Notes: generated from the sequence alone by a model not told the origin. A DNA stretch of 17,166 nt from Candidatus Aminicenantota bacterium (GCA_030614645.1 JAUWTR010000002.1:1-17166); one strand, 5' to 3'; positions 1 through 7,799 are shown, counted from the stretch's first letter. A program made the numbers and translations.

Positions 1-7
1 CGAATCC

Positions 8-20
8 AGGGTCAGACCCT
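8..20. repeat. Short perfect palindrome (AGGGT-cag-ACCCT)
   Basis: A 5-bp perfect stem with a 3-nt loop sits at the window edge, in the intergenic DNA upstream of tolQ and close to a longer dispersed repeat (46-83). GGGTCAGACCC-type palindromes are common dispersed intergenic repeats in several diderm phyla. A link to REP/RAYT-type elements is a guess, and no transposase is visible in the window. The hairpin has A residues after it on the plus strand and T residues before it on the minus strand, so it does not have the form of an intrinsic terminator in either direction. Confidence 0.4.
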
Positions 21-45
21 AAAAACAAGAAACAGTAGCGAAGGA

Positions 46-83
46 GCGTGTTTTCGTATCAACTGACCTGATTCTTGCTTAAG
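46..83 (+). repeat. Dispersed intergenic repeat, copy 1 (38-bp module)
   Basis: This 38-bp stretch recurs at 15012-15049 in the same orientation with only two mismatches (positions 12 and 32 of the module). Its core reads ATCAACTGACCTGATTCTT. It is non-coding and lies upstream of the tolQ promoter. In the second copy it is fused to another repeat module (14952-15009), so the elements look mosaic. The flanking bases here (AGTAGCGAAGGA before the module) differ from those of the second copy. Confidence 0.75.
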
Positions 84-132
84 GATTAGAAGCTTAGAAA
101 AAATGGGGGAACTCCTGCTGCCCATGTAACGA

Positions 133-161
133 TTGACTTTAAAGTGCGCATATGCTACTTT
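133..161 (+). promoter_or_regulatory. Candidate sigma-70 promoter of the tol operon
   Basis: The -35 box is TTGACT (133-138), the spacer is 17 bp, and the extended -10 is TG-c-TACTTT (TG at 153-154, hexamer 156-161). The predicted start of transcription is near 168, only about 10 nt before the tolQ ATG at 178, so the leader would be too short for a normal Shine-Dalgarno interaction. Box positions are read directly; the promoter role is inferred. Confidence 0.55.
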
Positions 162-177
162 TTCTCTTCGAAATAAG

Positions 178-840
178 ATGAATTTTGTAAGTTTGATCCT
201 ACAGGCAAGCATCGTAGTCAAATTAGTCTTGCTTTGCTTGTTGTTCTTTTCAGTTTTCTCTTGGGCTATAATCTTTGCTAAAAGAAACACCCTTAAATCA
301 GCATCAGTTCAATCAAAAAAATTCCACAAAATATTCAGAAAAAGTAAAAACTTGATGGAAGTCAATGAAGCCTCTCAGAGATTCAAAGCAAGTCACCTTG
401 CGGCACTTTTCCATGCCGGCTTCAAAGAATTAGCGTATCTTAAAAAGTCAAGCCACAGCTCCTGTTTAACTTCAGAAAACCTCGAAAGTATCAACCGGGC
501 TTTAATAAAAGCGTCAAACAAAGAAGTAATCCGTTTGGAAAAAATGATGAGCTTCTTAGCCACAACAGGAAGTGCTTCCCCATTTATCGGCCTATTCGGA
601 ACCGTATGGGGGATTATGGACTCCTTTCAGGAAATTGGCATCCAAAAATCCGCCAGCCTGCAGACAGTAGCTCCAGGCATTGCAGAAGCTCTTATCGCCA
701 CAGCCCTCGGCCTATTCGCGGCAATTCCAGCAGTCATAGCCTATAATCACTATCTTCACCGGATCAAAGAGATAATTTCAGAAATGGAGGATTTCTCCAT
801 CGAGTTTATTAGCATTTCAGAAAGACTCTATGGCATTTAA
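178..840 (+). CDS. tolQ: TolQ, Tol-Pal proton channel subunit (MotA/TolQ/ExbB family)
   Basis: This is the inner-membrane TolQ subunit, which with TolR forms the proton-driven motor that energises TolA. The 220-residue product is close to the usual TolQ/ExbB length. It has a first membrane helix at about residues 6-33, a cytoplasmic loop, and two later helices at about 125-150 and 164-190. The last two carry the family motifs GLFGTVWGIM (138-147) and APGIAEALIATALGLFAAIP (165-184). The frame is open upstream to a TTG at 133, but that TTG is part of the putative -35 box. The ATG at 178 gives the typical TolQ N-terminus (MNFVSLILQASIVVKLVLL), so I chose it; no good Shine-Dalgarno precedes it. 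The 3' end overlaps tolR by 11 nt. ExbB is the alternative, but the tolB/pal neighbours make TolQ much more likely. Confidence 0.93.
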   Translation: MNFVSLILQASIVVKLVLLCLLFFSVFSWAIIFAKRNTLKSASVQSKKFHKIFRKSKNLMEVNEASQRFKASHLAALFHAGFKELAYLKKSSHSSCLTSENLESINRALIKASNKEVIRLEKMMSFLATTGSASPFIGLFGTVWGIMDSFQEIGIQKSASLQTVAPGIAEALIATALGLFAAIPAVIAYNHYLHRIKEIISEMEDFSIEFISISERLYGI

Positions 841-1261
841 ATTTCGTTCAATAAAAAAAAAAGAAGTCGGGACTTCTCTATCAGAGATCAATGTTACTCC
901 CCTGGTAGATGTAATGCTGGTATTATTAATCATTTTTATGGTAACAGCACCTATGATGCACTCTGGTATAGGTGTTAACCTTCCTCAGGCTGAAACCCAG
1001 TCCGCGCCCGCTGAGGAAGGCCTGGCCATAAGCATTACTGCCGACCGCTATATCCATATTAAAGACCAGGTGATCAATCAGTTTCTCCTGGAACAGAAGC
1101 TTAAAGAATATTTTTATGGACAGACGAAAAAAATTGTCTATATCCGGGCCGATGAAAGCCTCCCCTATGGATATTTTATTCACATCCTGGATATCATAAA
1201 AAAGGCCGGAGTAGAAACTGTAGGATTAGTGGCAGAACCCCCGAAAAAAGACAAAAAATAA
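830..1261 (+). CDS. tolR: TolR, Tol-Pal motor subunit (ExbD/TolR family)
   Basis: The 143-residue product is the TolR/ExbD partner of TolQ. It is a single-pass inner-membrane protein with a periplasmic domain. The signature INVTPLVDVMLVLLIIFMVT (residues 20-39) covers the membrane helix, with the proton-carrying aspartate at D27 (equivalent to E. coli TolR D23). The periplasmic part (about 45-135) ends in the usual helix-strand pattern (ILDIIKKAGVETVGLV). The ATG lies inside the last codons of tolQ (11-nt overlap), implying translational coupling. tolA follows after one base. Confidence 0.93.
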   Translation: MAFKFRSIKKKEVGTSLSEINVTPLVDVMLVLLIIFMVTAPMMHSGIGVNLPQAETQSAPAEEGLAISITADRYIHIKDQVINQFLLEQKLKEYFYGQTKKIVYIRADESLPYGYFIHILDIIKKAGVETVGLVAEPPKKDKK

Positions 1262-1262
1262 G

Positions 1263-2081
1263 ATGACGACCATATCCAGCAGAGAAAATGCTTTTACACG
1301 GGCAGTAATAATTTCTGTTTCCCTGCATATAGCACTTTTCATTCTTATCCTGCTCTCACCATACCTGCCAAAATCTTCAAAAAAAGGCATGGTTTACTAT
1401 GTCAATGTGATCTCATTTGGAGGAGGTGGCGGCGGTGGCAGAGGAGGCGGCGGCCTTTCCGGAGGAGGAAGTTCTCCTTCTACTTCAGAAGAAAAAATGA
1501 CTGAAACTTCTGTCCAGAAAAGAGATAGCCTGAGAGACCTCACAACACCCCAGAATCTCAAGACACAAAATCCTCCATCTATGACTTATCCGGTTGACAA
1601 GCCGAAAAGAGAAAAATCTTCCCAGAAACCAAAAAAAACTGTTATAAAAAAATCATCAAATTCAAAAACTTCTATAACCGGTACAAGTGCCACGTCAGGT
1701 GAGAGTATAGGAAATGGCTCAGGATTGCGAATCGGGGTAGGAAATGGCTCAGGAGGAGGCTCAGAATTTGCCGATCAGATAGGGCTTTCCAATTTTCCTT
1801 ACACTTATTACCTGCAGAACTTACATGGGAAAGTATCCAGTAATTGGCTCACAGCTCAGATACAAACCGGATTGAGCGGCGCCTATCACACTACTGTCCT
1901 TTTTAAAATTTACCGCAACGGCCGCATATCTGATCCAAAGATCGTTGAATCCAGCGGAGTAAGGACTATGGACCTTTCCGCCATCCGAGCTGTCCGGTCT
2001 ACGTCCCCATTCCCCCCGTTGCCCCATGGATATGAAGATGAATATTTACAAATACGATTGATTTTCGAGCATAACAAATGA
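1263..2081 (+). CDS. tolA: TolA/TonB-like periplasm-spanning energy transducer
   Basis: The position between tolR and tolB marks this as the TolA-role protein linking the TolQR motor to Pal/TolB. Residues 13-35 form the N-terminal membrane anchor and contain the S-x-H pattern (S20, H22) typical of TonB/TolA anchors. Next come a glycine-rich stretch (53-69), a basic Pro/Lys/Ser linker (about 108-140) and a second Gly/Ser segment (148-167). The C-terminal domain (about 185-272) resembles the TonB C-terminal family (FKIYRNGRI, SAIRAV, IRLIFE). At 272 residues it is shorter than enterobacterial TolA and lacks its long helical linker. A 17-bp exact tandem duplication (1708-1724 and 1738-1754) encodes a repeated G-N-G-S-G. 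The gene overlaps tolB by 4 nt (ATGA). I use tolA for its role; the fold is TonB-like. Confidence 0.8.
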   Translation: MTTISSRENAFTRAVIISVSLHIALFILILLSPYLPKSSKKGMVYYVNVISFGGGGGGGRGGGGLSGGGSSPSTSEEKMTETSVQKRDSLRDLTTPQNLKTQNPPSMTYPVDKPKREKSSQKPKKTVIKKSSNSKTSITGTSATSGESIGNGSGLRIGVGNGSGGGSEFADQIGLSNFPYTYYLQNLHGKVSSNWLTAQIQTGLSGAYHTTVLFKIYRNGRISDPKIVESSGVRTMDLSAIRAVRSTSPFPPLPHGYEDEYLQIRLIFEHNK

Positions 2082-3370
2082 TTGCAAAAAAAATAATAAC
2101 CCTCTCATGCCTATTTTTAGTGTCCAATTTTTCCCTGTATCCCCAACAAGAAGTAGTGATGAGCATTAAAGAAGGGATGCCCTTAATTCATGTAGCTATC
2201 CCTAAATTTTCAGTTGAAGATCCCTCTCCCGAAGCAAAAGATGCTGCTGATATCCTATATAAAGTGATCTCAGATGACCTTAAATACAGCCGAGTATTCA
2301 GCCCTCTTCCCAAAAACTATTATAATTATATAAAACCTCTCGATCCTGACAAAATCCTCTTCAATGACTGGGAATCCATCCAAGCGAAACTTTTAATTGT
2401 AGGACAAGTATCCAAACAAGATGATAAGACTATTCAGTTTGAAGCCAAGTTCTATGATGTCAAATCAGAACGATTCATCCGGGGCAAAACCTATCAGGCG
2501 GAAAAATCCATTCTCCGCCTGGCTGCCCATAAGTTTTCCAACCTTATGATGGAAACCTATGGTGAGCCCCAGATATTCACAACTAAGATTGCCTTTATCT
2601 CCAACCGCGACGGAAGTAATGAGCTCTACATGATGGATTACGACGGCCACAATCAGACACGTTTGACATTCAACCAGGAAAAAGATTACATGCCTGCCTG
2701 GTCAACCGATGGAAAATCAATCGCATATACTGAATTCAAAGGAGGAAATGCAAGGCTTTACATTTACAATCCATTTGAAGGCAAAAGAAAACTTGTGTTT
2801 GACCGTGGTACCAGTTTCGGGCCTTGTTTCTCCCCGGACGGTAAAAAATTAGCTTTTTGTTCTACCGAGGATGAATCCAATTCTGAAATATATGCTGCCA
2901 AAAGCGACGGCACAAATATAAAACGGCTTACTTTTAATAAATCAGCTGATGTGTCTCCCTCATGGTCCCCCAACTGCCGGGAGATCGCATTCACTTCAGA
3001 CAGGGGTGGTTCACCTCAAATCTATATTATGGATGCTGAGGGTTCAAATGTGAGAAGACGCAGCTTCGGAGGAAACTACCATGACAGCCCGTCCTGGTCT
3101 CCAACAGGGGATAGGATTATCTATGTTTCCCGGGTTCAAGCTGTATTCGACCTTTACATCCTAAATCTTAGAACTGATGAGATCATAAAGCTTACCGAAG
3201 GATATGCCCGCAATGAATCCCCTTGCTGGTCACCGGACGGACGCCACATTGTTTTTTCCTCGAACCGCATCGGTACTATCCAGCTTTATTCCATCGACTA
3301 TGATGGTGCAAATTTAAAACGTTTGACTTCTAAAGGCCAAAACAAACTTCCTGATTGGTCACAAAAGTAG
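2078..3370 (+). CDS. tolB: TolB, periplasmic beta-propeller of Tol-Pal
   Basis: TolB is the periplasmic partner that docks on Pal and is recycled by TolA. The 430-residue length is normal. A signal peptide (about 1-22) ends in a short hydrophobic run. The N-terminal alpha/beta domain (about 28-165) contains the SDDLKYSRVFSPL segment typical of TolB. The remainder is a propeller of WD40-like PD40 repeats, each with variants of SxDGxxIAF followed by ELYxMDxDGxNxxRLT; at least five are readable between about 168 and 430. The start codon overlaps the tolA stop (ATGA), indicating coupling. The C-terminus ends just after the last repeat (LPDWSQK), so the protein appears complete. Confidence 0.95.
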   Translation: MIAKKIITLSCLFLVSNFSLYPQQEVVMSIKEGMPLIHVAIPKFSVEDPSPEAKDAADILYKVISDDLKYSRVFSPLPKNYYNYIKPLDPDKILFNDWESIQAKLLIVGQVSKQDDKTIQFEAKFYDVKSERFIRGKTYQAEKSILRLAAHKFSNLMMETYGEPQIFTTKIAFISNRDGSNELYMMDYDGHNQTRLTFNQEKDYMPAWSTDGKSIAYTEFKGGNARLYIYNPFEGKRKLVFDRGTSFGPCFSPDGKKLAFCSTEDESNSEIYAAKSDGTNIKRLTFNKSADVSPSWSPNCREIAFTSDRGGSPQIYIMDAEGSNVRRRSFGGNYHDSPSWSPTGDRIIYVSRVQAVFDLYILNLRTDEIIKLTEGYARNESPCWSPDGRHIVFSSNRIGTIQLYSIDYDGANLKRLTSKGQNKLPDWSQK

Positions 3371-3379
3371 CATTTAAGG

Positions 3380-3408
3380 TTGACAGAGGAAAAGTTTAAT
3401 TGTATAAA
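3380..3408 (+). promoter_or_regulatory. Strong candidate sigma-70 promoter for pal
   Basis: A consensus TTGACA (3380-3385) is followed by a 17-bp spacer and TATAAA (3403-3408) in the 89-bp gap between tolB and pal. The predicted transcript starts near 3415, giving a leader of about 45 nt with a canonical AAAGGAG ribosome binding site at 3448-3454, 5 nt before the pal ATG. It is the best promoter/RBS pair in the window and suggests that pal, an abundant lipoprotein, is made in excess over tolQRAB. Confidence 0.75.
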
Positions 3409-3459
3409 ATAAGGGGATTTGTTTAAATTAATTAACAATAAATATCCAAAGGAGACACT

Positions 3460-4005
3460 ATGAAAAAAATTCTAATCCTATCTCTCTCTTGCTTTTTGGT
3501 AATCGCATTCTTTGCATCCTGCAGGAAAAAAGTGGAAGAAACCCCTCCACCGCCTCAGGTTAAAGAGCAACCTAAAGTCGAAAAAGTCGAAAAGCCGCCT
3601 GTAAAAGAACCTATATTAACAGAAGATGAGATTTTTGTAAAAAAAAGTCTGGAAGAACTGAATGCCGAAAAACCTATGATGGTGATACTATTCGATTATG
3701 ATAAATTTTTCATTCGCGAAGATGCTAAGCCGATTCTTCAGAATAATGCTGACTGGATGAAAAAATGGGAAACCGTTAAAATCCTGATCGAAGGGCACTG
3801 CGATGAAAGAGGGACCGAAGACTATAACATGGCCCTGGGCGAAAAAAGAGCAAAAAGCGCTTTTGACTATCTCCTTTCTCTAGGAATTTCTTCAGATAGG
3901 ATAAAAACTATATCCTATGGAAAAAGCCAACCGGTAGACCCTGGGCATAACGAAATTGCCTGGCAAAAAAACCGCCGGGATCAGTTTACGATAATAGAAA
4001 AATAG
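3460..4005 (+). CDS. pal: Pal, peptidoglycan-associated outer-membrane lipoprotein
   Basis: Pal anchors the outer membrane to peptidoglycan and is the outer-membrane partner of TolB/TolA. Residues 1-21 form a lipoprotein signal with lipobox F-A-S-C (acylated cysteine C21). A Pro/Lys/Glu-rich linker (about 26-50) follows, then the OmpA-like peptidoglycan-binding domain (about 75-181). That domain has the Pal hallmarks EGHCDERGTEDYNMALGEKR, the ISYGKSQP motif and GHNEIAWQKNRRDQF. Length (181) is normal. The gene has its own promoter and AAAGGAG site, and cpoB begins 3 nt after its stop. Confidence 0.96.
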   Translation: MKKILILSLSCFLVIAFFASCRKKVEETPPPPQVKEQPKVEKVEKPPVKEPILTEDEIFVKKSLEELNAEKPMMVILFDYDKFFIREDAKPILQNNADWMKKWETVKILIEGHCDERGTEDYNMALGEKRAKSAFDYLLSLGISSDRIKTISYGKSQPVDPGHNEIAWQKNRRDQFTIIEK

Positions 4006-4008
4006 TTT

Positions 4009-4848
4009 ATGCTGAAAAGGTTTTCTTTTGGACTAATTATTTTTACGTCTTTCTCTATCCTCCTGACCGGTATAGATAAGAGTAAAAAAGCTTATGAACT
4101 TATATACAAAGACATTCAGATACTTAAACAGCAGATTCAGAACCTGGACAAAAAAATTGACAGCAACCGGGAAGAAATAAGTTCCATACAGAAACAACTT
4201 ACTGAGATCCTGAAATTAAGCCAGCTTTCCCGTAGCGAACAAGTAGGATTATTGATAGAACAGAAAAAAATCCCTGCTCAATATCAAGTTCTTCTGCAGA
4301 AATTTAATAGTATAAGTTTTGAGCTGGAAAAAATTACAGAAAAACTTATAGGAATAGAACAAACTGCTTCCCCTTCTGAAGAGACACTTGAAGATACAGG
4401 AAAAGAAAAAAGCGGCGGCGAGGAAACATCTGCAGAAATTGAAGAGCAGCCCATTGCCACGCCTCCCCCTGATTTAAGCCCCCAGCAAGTCTTTAATATG
4501 GCTAGGTCGGATTATCTCAAAGGTAATTTCCAGCTGGCAGTTGAGGGATTTGCAATTTACCGGGAACACTTTGCAGAAAGTCCTTTAGCGGACAATGCTC
4601 TATACTGGATCGGAGAATCCTTTTTCAGTCAGAACAAATTCGAAGAAGCCATACAGAAATTTAACGATTTTATTCTGATTTATCCGAATGGTGATAAAAT
4701 CGCTGCCGCCTATTTAAAAAAAGGTATAAGCCTTATGAAGCTTAACAAAAAAGATGAGGCTATTTCTGTATTCAGGCTTCTGATCAGCAAATTTCCCCTT
4801 GAAGAAGAAACAAAGATCGCTCAACAAAAAATCAAGGAGTTAGGGTAA
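4009..4848 (+). CDS. cpoB: CpoB/YbgF, Tol-Pal-associated periplasmic TPR protein
   Basis: CpoB is the periplasmic coordinator that links Tol-Pal with septal peptidoglycan synthesis. An N-terminal signal sequence (about 1-21) precedes a coiled-coil-like region (about 28-115, rich in Q/E/K/L heptads), an acidic Pro/Glu/Ser linker (118-155) and a C-terminal tetratricopeptide block (about 159-279). The TPR block has typical patterns such as YLKGNFQLAVEGF, ADNALYWIGESFF, FEEAIQKFNDFI and AAAYLKKGISL. Its place directly after pal (3-nt gap) is the classic tol-pal order. No Shine-Dalgarno is visible, so coupling to pal is likely. Length (279) is normal for the family. Confidence 0.88.
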   Translation: MLKRFSFGLIIFTSFSILLTGIDKSKKAYELIYKDIQILKQQIQNLDKKIDSNREEISSIQKQLTEILKLSQLSRSEQVGLLIEQKKIPAQYQVLLQKFNSISFELEKITEKLIGIEQTASPSEETLEDTGKEKSGGEETSAEIEEQPIATPPPDLSPQQVFNMARSDYLKGNFQLAVEGFAIYREHFAESPLADNALYWIGESFFSQNKFEEAIQKFNDFILIYPNGDKIAAAYLKKGISLMKLNKKDEAISVFRLLISKFPLEEETKIAQQKIKELG

Positions 4849-4852
4849 TAAT

Positions 4853-5317
4853 ATGAGAGACGTCAACAGCTTAAACAAAGTAATATTAATCGGCCACCTG
4901 GGAGCAGATCCGGAGCTGCGATATATACCACAGACCGATAGGGCAGTAGCCAATTTTTCTTTGGCTACAAATGAGCAAGTTTTCAAACCAGACTCGGATG
5001 AAAAGGATTCCCGAACTGAATGGCACCGAATAGTTGTATGGGGAAAACTTGCCGAATTTTCAGAAAAATATCTCACCAAAGGAAAACAGATACTATTAGA
5101 AGGACGGCTTCGAACTGAGAAATGGCAGGACCAGGAAGGAAACAAGCGACAGACTACTAAAATCCATGCATATAACATCACAATGCTAGGAAAACGGGAT
5201 GACTACACAGCAAACCCCCCAGAAGATTCTCAAAAAACACATGAAGATTTTCCAGTACAAAAAAAATCAATACCTGACGTTCAAACTGGCGAAGATGACG
5301 ATGAAGTCCCTTTTTAA
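4853..5317 (+). CDS. ssb: Single-stranded DNA-binding protein SSB
   Basis: SSB coats single-stranded DNA and recruits replication and repair enzymes. The 154-residue protein has an N-terminal OB fold (about 6-114) with the family patterns NKVILIGHLGADPELRY, VANFSLAT, TEWHRIVVWGKLAE and GKQILLEGRLRT. A short disordered linker leads to the conserved acidic tip DDDEVPF at the extreme C-terminus. The tip is the docking site for partner proteins; RecJ, encoded at 15045-16745, is a known SSB partner in other bacteria. It starts 4 nt after cpoB. An AAGGAG lies at 4834-4839, rather far (13 nt) from the ATG. Confidence 0.96.
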   Translation: MRDVNSLNKVILIGHLGADPELRYIPQTDRAVANFSLATNEQVFKPDSDEKDSRTEWHRIVVWGKLAEFSEKYLTKGKQILLEGRLRTEKWQDQEGNKRQTTKIHAYNITMLGKRDDYTANPPEDSQKTHEDFPVQKKSIPDVQTGEDDDEVPF

Positions 5318-5320
5318 TCA

Positions 5321-5707
5321 ATGAAACAAAAAAAGATCATTGAAAAAGAGGAAGAATTTAAGTCACAGATAATTGAAGACCTCCGGCCATGGGGAAAGTT
5401 TCGTTCATTTCCCCATAAAAATGCCAGCAGCATAAAAATTATCACAGTAAATCCCGGGGGAAAATTATCCCTTCAATATCACAACCTGCGCAGTGAATTC
5501 TGGATCGCTCTGGATAAAGGATTGGAAATCACTGTAGGAGAAAGGATCTGGCAACCTGATATTAATGAAGAAATATTCATTCCCGCAAAAACTCCCCATA
5601 GATTAAAATGTATTAGCAAGCTCCCGGCCCGAATCATGGAAATCTGGATAGGCCCGTCTGACGAATCTGATATTATCCGTCTGGAAGACAGTTATGGAAG
5701 GAAGTAG
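5321..5707 (+). CDS. Stand-alone cupin of the type II mannose-6-phosphate isomerase family
   Basis: This 128-residue cupin corresponds to the C-terminal isomerase domain of bifunctional mannose-1-phosphate guanylyltransferase/mannose-6-phosphate isomerase proteins. Motifs in order: RPWGKF (22-27), NPGGKLSLQYH then RSEFWI (44-62), IPAKTPHRL (87-95), and MEIWIGPSDESDIIRLEDSY (106-125). Likely metal ligands are Q52, H54, E59 and H93. Such single-domain proteins are known and may interconvert fructose-6-P and mannose-6-P for GDP-mannose and envelope sugars; substrate specificity cannot be read from sequence. It starts 3 nt after ssb and ends the plus-strand block, 8 bp from the stop of convergent ptsI. 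Confidence 0.82.
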   Translation: MKQKKIIEKEEEFKSQIIEDLRPWGKFRSFPHKNASSIKIITVNPGGKLSLQYHNLRSEFWIALDKGLEITVGERIWQPDINEEIFIPAKTPHRLKCISKLPARIMEIWIGPSDESDIIRLEDSYGRK

Positions 5708-5715
5708 CCTTTAGC

Positions 5716-7509
5716 TCACATAATCAAAGGAACTTCCTGCATTAACAGGGCAGTAGGATGTTTGAAGAGAATTTTTTCTATAACATACTCCTCAATTTCA
5801 TGAGCTGTCTTAAAGGTCATCGCTTTTCGCACGATTTTTTCAATATTCTGACATTCTACAGAACGTAGGGCTCTCTTTATCCGCGGAATAAAAATCGGAT
5901 TCATGCTGAATTTTCTTATTCCAAGCCCCAGCAGGACAAGCGCAGAAAGCGGATCAGCAGACATTTCCCCACAAACCGACACTTCGATCCCCTCTTTATG
6001 CGCGCTTTTGATAATAAATTTTAACAATCTCAGCACAGAAGGATGCAAAGGTTTAAACAAATGGGAAACTAATTCATTAGTCCTATCAACTGCTAGATAA
6101 TACTGAATAAGGTCATTGGTCCCGATACTGAAATAATCAACTTCTTTTGCCATCTTATCAGATACAGCCGCTGCAGCCGGAACTTCGATCATCACTCCTA
6201 GAGGAATATTCTCATCAAAAAGAATATTTTTACTCTGCAGCTCCTCTTTCACCTCTTTTAAAAGAAGTTTTACTTCTTCGATCTCTTCCATCTCAGTTAT
6301 CATTGGAATCAGTAACCTTATATTCCTCTGAACACTGGCACGAAGAATCGCCCTAAGCTGTACCTTAAACATTTCCCTATCCCGCAAAGAGACTCTTATC
6401 GCTCTTAGCCCGAGAGCTGGATTCGGCTCTTTCTCAATTTTCATCTGAGGCAGGCTTTTTTCGCCGCCGATATCAACAGTTCTGATATATACAGGTAAGG
6501 GAGCAGCATCTTCAGCTAGCTTGGAATAGACCTTAAAATGATCCTCCTCATCAGGAAGGTCAGTACGCTGGAAATAAATGAACTCCGAACGGAACAATCC
6601 TATACCCTTTGCTCCTAAGGACAAAGCAGGTTTCACTTCTTTCGAAAGTTCTATATTTGCCATGAGCGAAAATTTAACTCCATCCAAAGTGGAGGCCTTT
6701 AATTTTGCTGTTTTTTGCAGTTCCTTACGATAGTTTTCATACTTATCCCTCTTGCTTGCAAATTCCCGCTGCACAGCCAAAGGAGGATCTATAATGACCT
6801 CCCCATCTGAGCCGTCCACAATCAAATAATCTCCATTTTTGACTTTCTTAGTGATATTTCTAAGTCCCACTACAGCAGGAATGTTTAAGGAGCGGGCAAG
6901 GATCGCAGTGTGTGAGGTTGCGCCTCCCATATCAAGGGCGATCGCTAAAATATTTCCCTGGTTCATCCGGAAAGCAGCTTCAGAGGGTAAGAGATCATGA
7001 GCAACAATGATTCTATCTTTTTTATCATCTGTTTTTTTTCTTTTCTGCGGTTTTAAATTCCGGTAGAGCCTTGATAAAACATCAGAAACATCTGACTTTC
7101 TCTGCTTAAGATATTCATCCGTAATCGATTCAAATATTTTGTTATATCTATCATGAATCTGGGAAATCGCCCATTCTGCCGAACACAAGTCATGTTTAAT
7201 TGTCTTTTCCAGCTCTGAAAGTAGTGACTTATCCTTAAGGATCATCAAATGAGCTTCAAAAATAAATGAATGGTCCTCTCCAATCAAGCTGCCTACTTCT
7301 TTTTTAATCTGCTCCAGTTGCTTTTGAGTCCGCTCAGATGCTTTTTGCAGGCGTTCCCATTCCTTTACTGATCTGTTTTTTGTAATAGATTCTTTTTTTG
7401 AAGAAAAAACAACTTTCTCTGTCAAAAGGACTTCGCCATAAGCTATTCCAGGAGAAACCCCCGCTCCCCTTACTCTGAAATAATCCACTTTAATATTATT
7501 CATCTTCAT
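5716..7509 (-). CDS. ptsI: Enzyme I of the phosphotransferase system (PEP-protein phosphotransferase)
   Basis: EI takes phosphate from PEP and passes it to HPr. The 597-residue length is slightly above the usual 570-580. The N-terminal HPr-binding region (about 15-160) is followed by the swivelling phosphohistidine domain with GGATSHTAILARS (active His about H200). The C-terminal PEP-binding barrel contains GLFRSEFIYF (304-313), RTVDIGGEK (343-351), GVMIEVPAA (438-446), FSIGTNDLIQYYLAVDR (460-476) and VCGEMSADP (512-520, with the conserved Cys about C513). The ATG at 7509 overlaps the end of ptsH by 14 nt (another in-frame ATG lies at 7503), implying translational coupling. No PTS permease is encoded nearby, so the role is probably regulatory. 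Confidence 0.95.
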   Translation of the reverse strand: MKMNNIKVDYFRVRGAGVSPGIAYGEVLLTEKVVFSSKKESITKNRSVKEWERLQKASERTQKQLEQIKKEVGSLIGEDHSFIFEAHLMILKDKSLLSELEKTIKHDLCSAEWAISQIHDRYNKIFESITDEYLKQRKSDVSDVLSRLYRNLKPQKRKKTDDKKDRIIVAHDLLPSEAAFRMNQGNILAIALDMGGATSHTAILARSLNIPAVVGLRNITKKVKNGDYLIVDGSDGEVIIDPPLAVQREFASKRDKYENYRKELQKTAKLKASTLDGVKFSLMANIELSKEVKPALSLGAKGIGLFRSEFIYFQRTDLPDEEDHFKVYSKLAEDAAPLPVYIRTVDIGGEKSLPQMKIEKEPNPALGLRAIRVSLRDREMFKVQLRAILRASVQRNIRLLIPMITEMEEIEEVKLLLKEVKEELQSKNILFDENIPLGVMIEVPAAAAVSDKMAKEVDYFSIGTNDLIQYYLAVDRTNELVSHLFKPLHPSVLRLLKFIIKSAHKEGIEVSVCGEMSADPLSALVLLGLGIRKFSMNPIFIPRIKRALRSVECQNIEKIVRKAMTFKTAHEIEEYVIEKILFKHPTALLMQEVPLIM

Positions 7510-7765
7510 GAAATTTATCGTTTATGAGCGCCTCGAGCGATTCAAGCGCTATTTCTTCGTCTTTTCCCGTAATCCTTAGGGTAATACTAGAGCCTTTAGT
7601 GGCTGCCAGGGTTAGAGTCCCAAGGACACTTTTCCCATCAATTATATTTCCATCCTTTTCAATTGTGACTGAAGATTCAAATCGATTAGCCAAGTTCACC
7701 AATTTCACAGCTGCCCTGGCGTGCAATCCTAATTTATTTTTTACAGTGATTTCTTTTGTGATCAT
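7496..7765 (-). CDS. ptsH: HPr phosphocarrier protein
   Basis: HPr carries phosphate from EI to EIIA proteins. The 89-residue protein has the active histidine in KLGLHARAA (H15) and the regulatory serine in GKSVLGTLTLAA (S46), both at canonical HPr positions. S46 is the usual target of HPr kinase, and an hprK gene lies in the same operon, so both phosphorylation routes are possible in principle. The ATG is preceded by AGGAG with 4-nt spacing. It lies 21 nt after the EIIA-Man stop and overlaps ptsI. Confidence 0.96.
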   Translation of the reverse strand: MITKEITVKNKLGLHARAAVKLVNLANRFESSVTIEKDGNIIDGKSVLGTLTLAATKGSSITLRITGKDEEIALESLEALINDKFHEDE

Positions 7766-7779
7766 AAGACTCCTGAATA

Positions 7780-7799
7780 ATCCAAGCTAATTCTTGGAT
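7780..7799 (-). other. Intercistronic hairpin between EIIA-Man and ptsH
   Basis: A perfect 7-bp stem (ATCCAAG / CTTGGAT) with a 6-nt loop spans the stop codon of the EIIA-Man gene. It is not followed by a T-run on either strand, so it is not an intrinsic terminator. It could affect mRNA stability or the EIIA/HPr expression ratio. It might also be chance. Confidence 0.35.

Noticed and set aside
133..177. Longer TolQ starting at TTG 133
   Set aside because: The added 15 residues do not look like TolQ, and the TTG coincides with a good -35 box; the ATG at 178 gives the usual N-terminus.
12..290. Minus-strand open frame of 92 codons at the left edge
   Set aside because: It crosses the dispersed repeat, the tolQ promoter and the 5' end of tolQ; no family resemblance.
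4840..5181. Minus-strand open frame of 113 codons
   Set aside because: It is fully antisense to ssb, which has every SSB hallmark including the acidic tip; no RBS and no recognisable motif.
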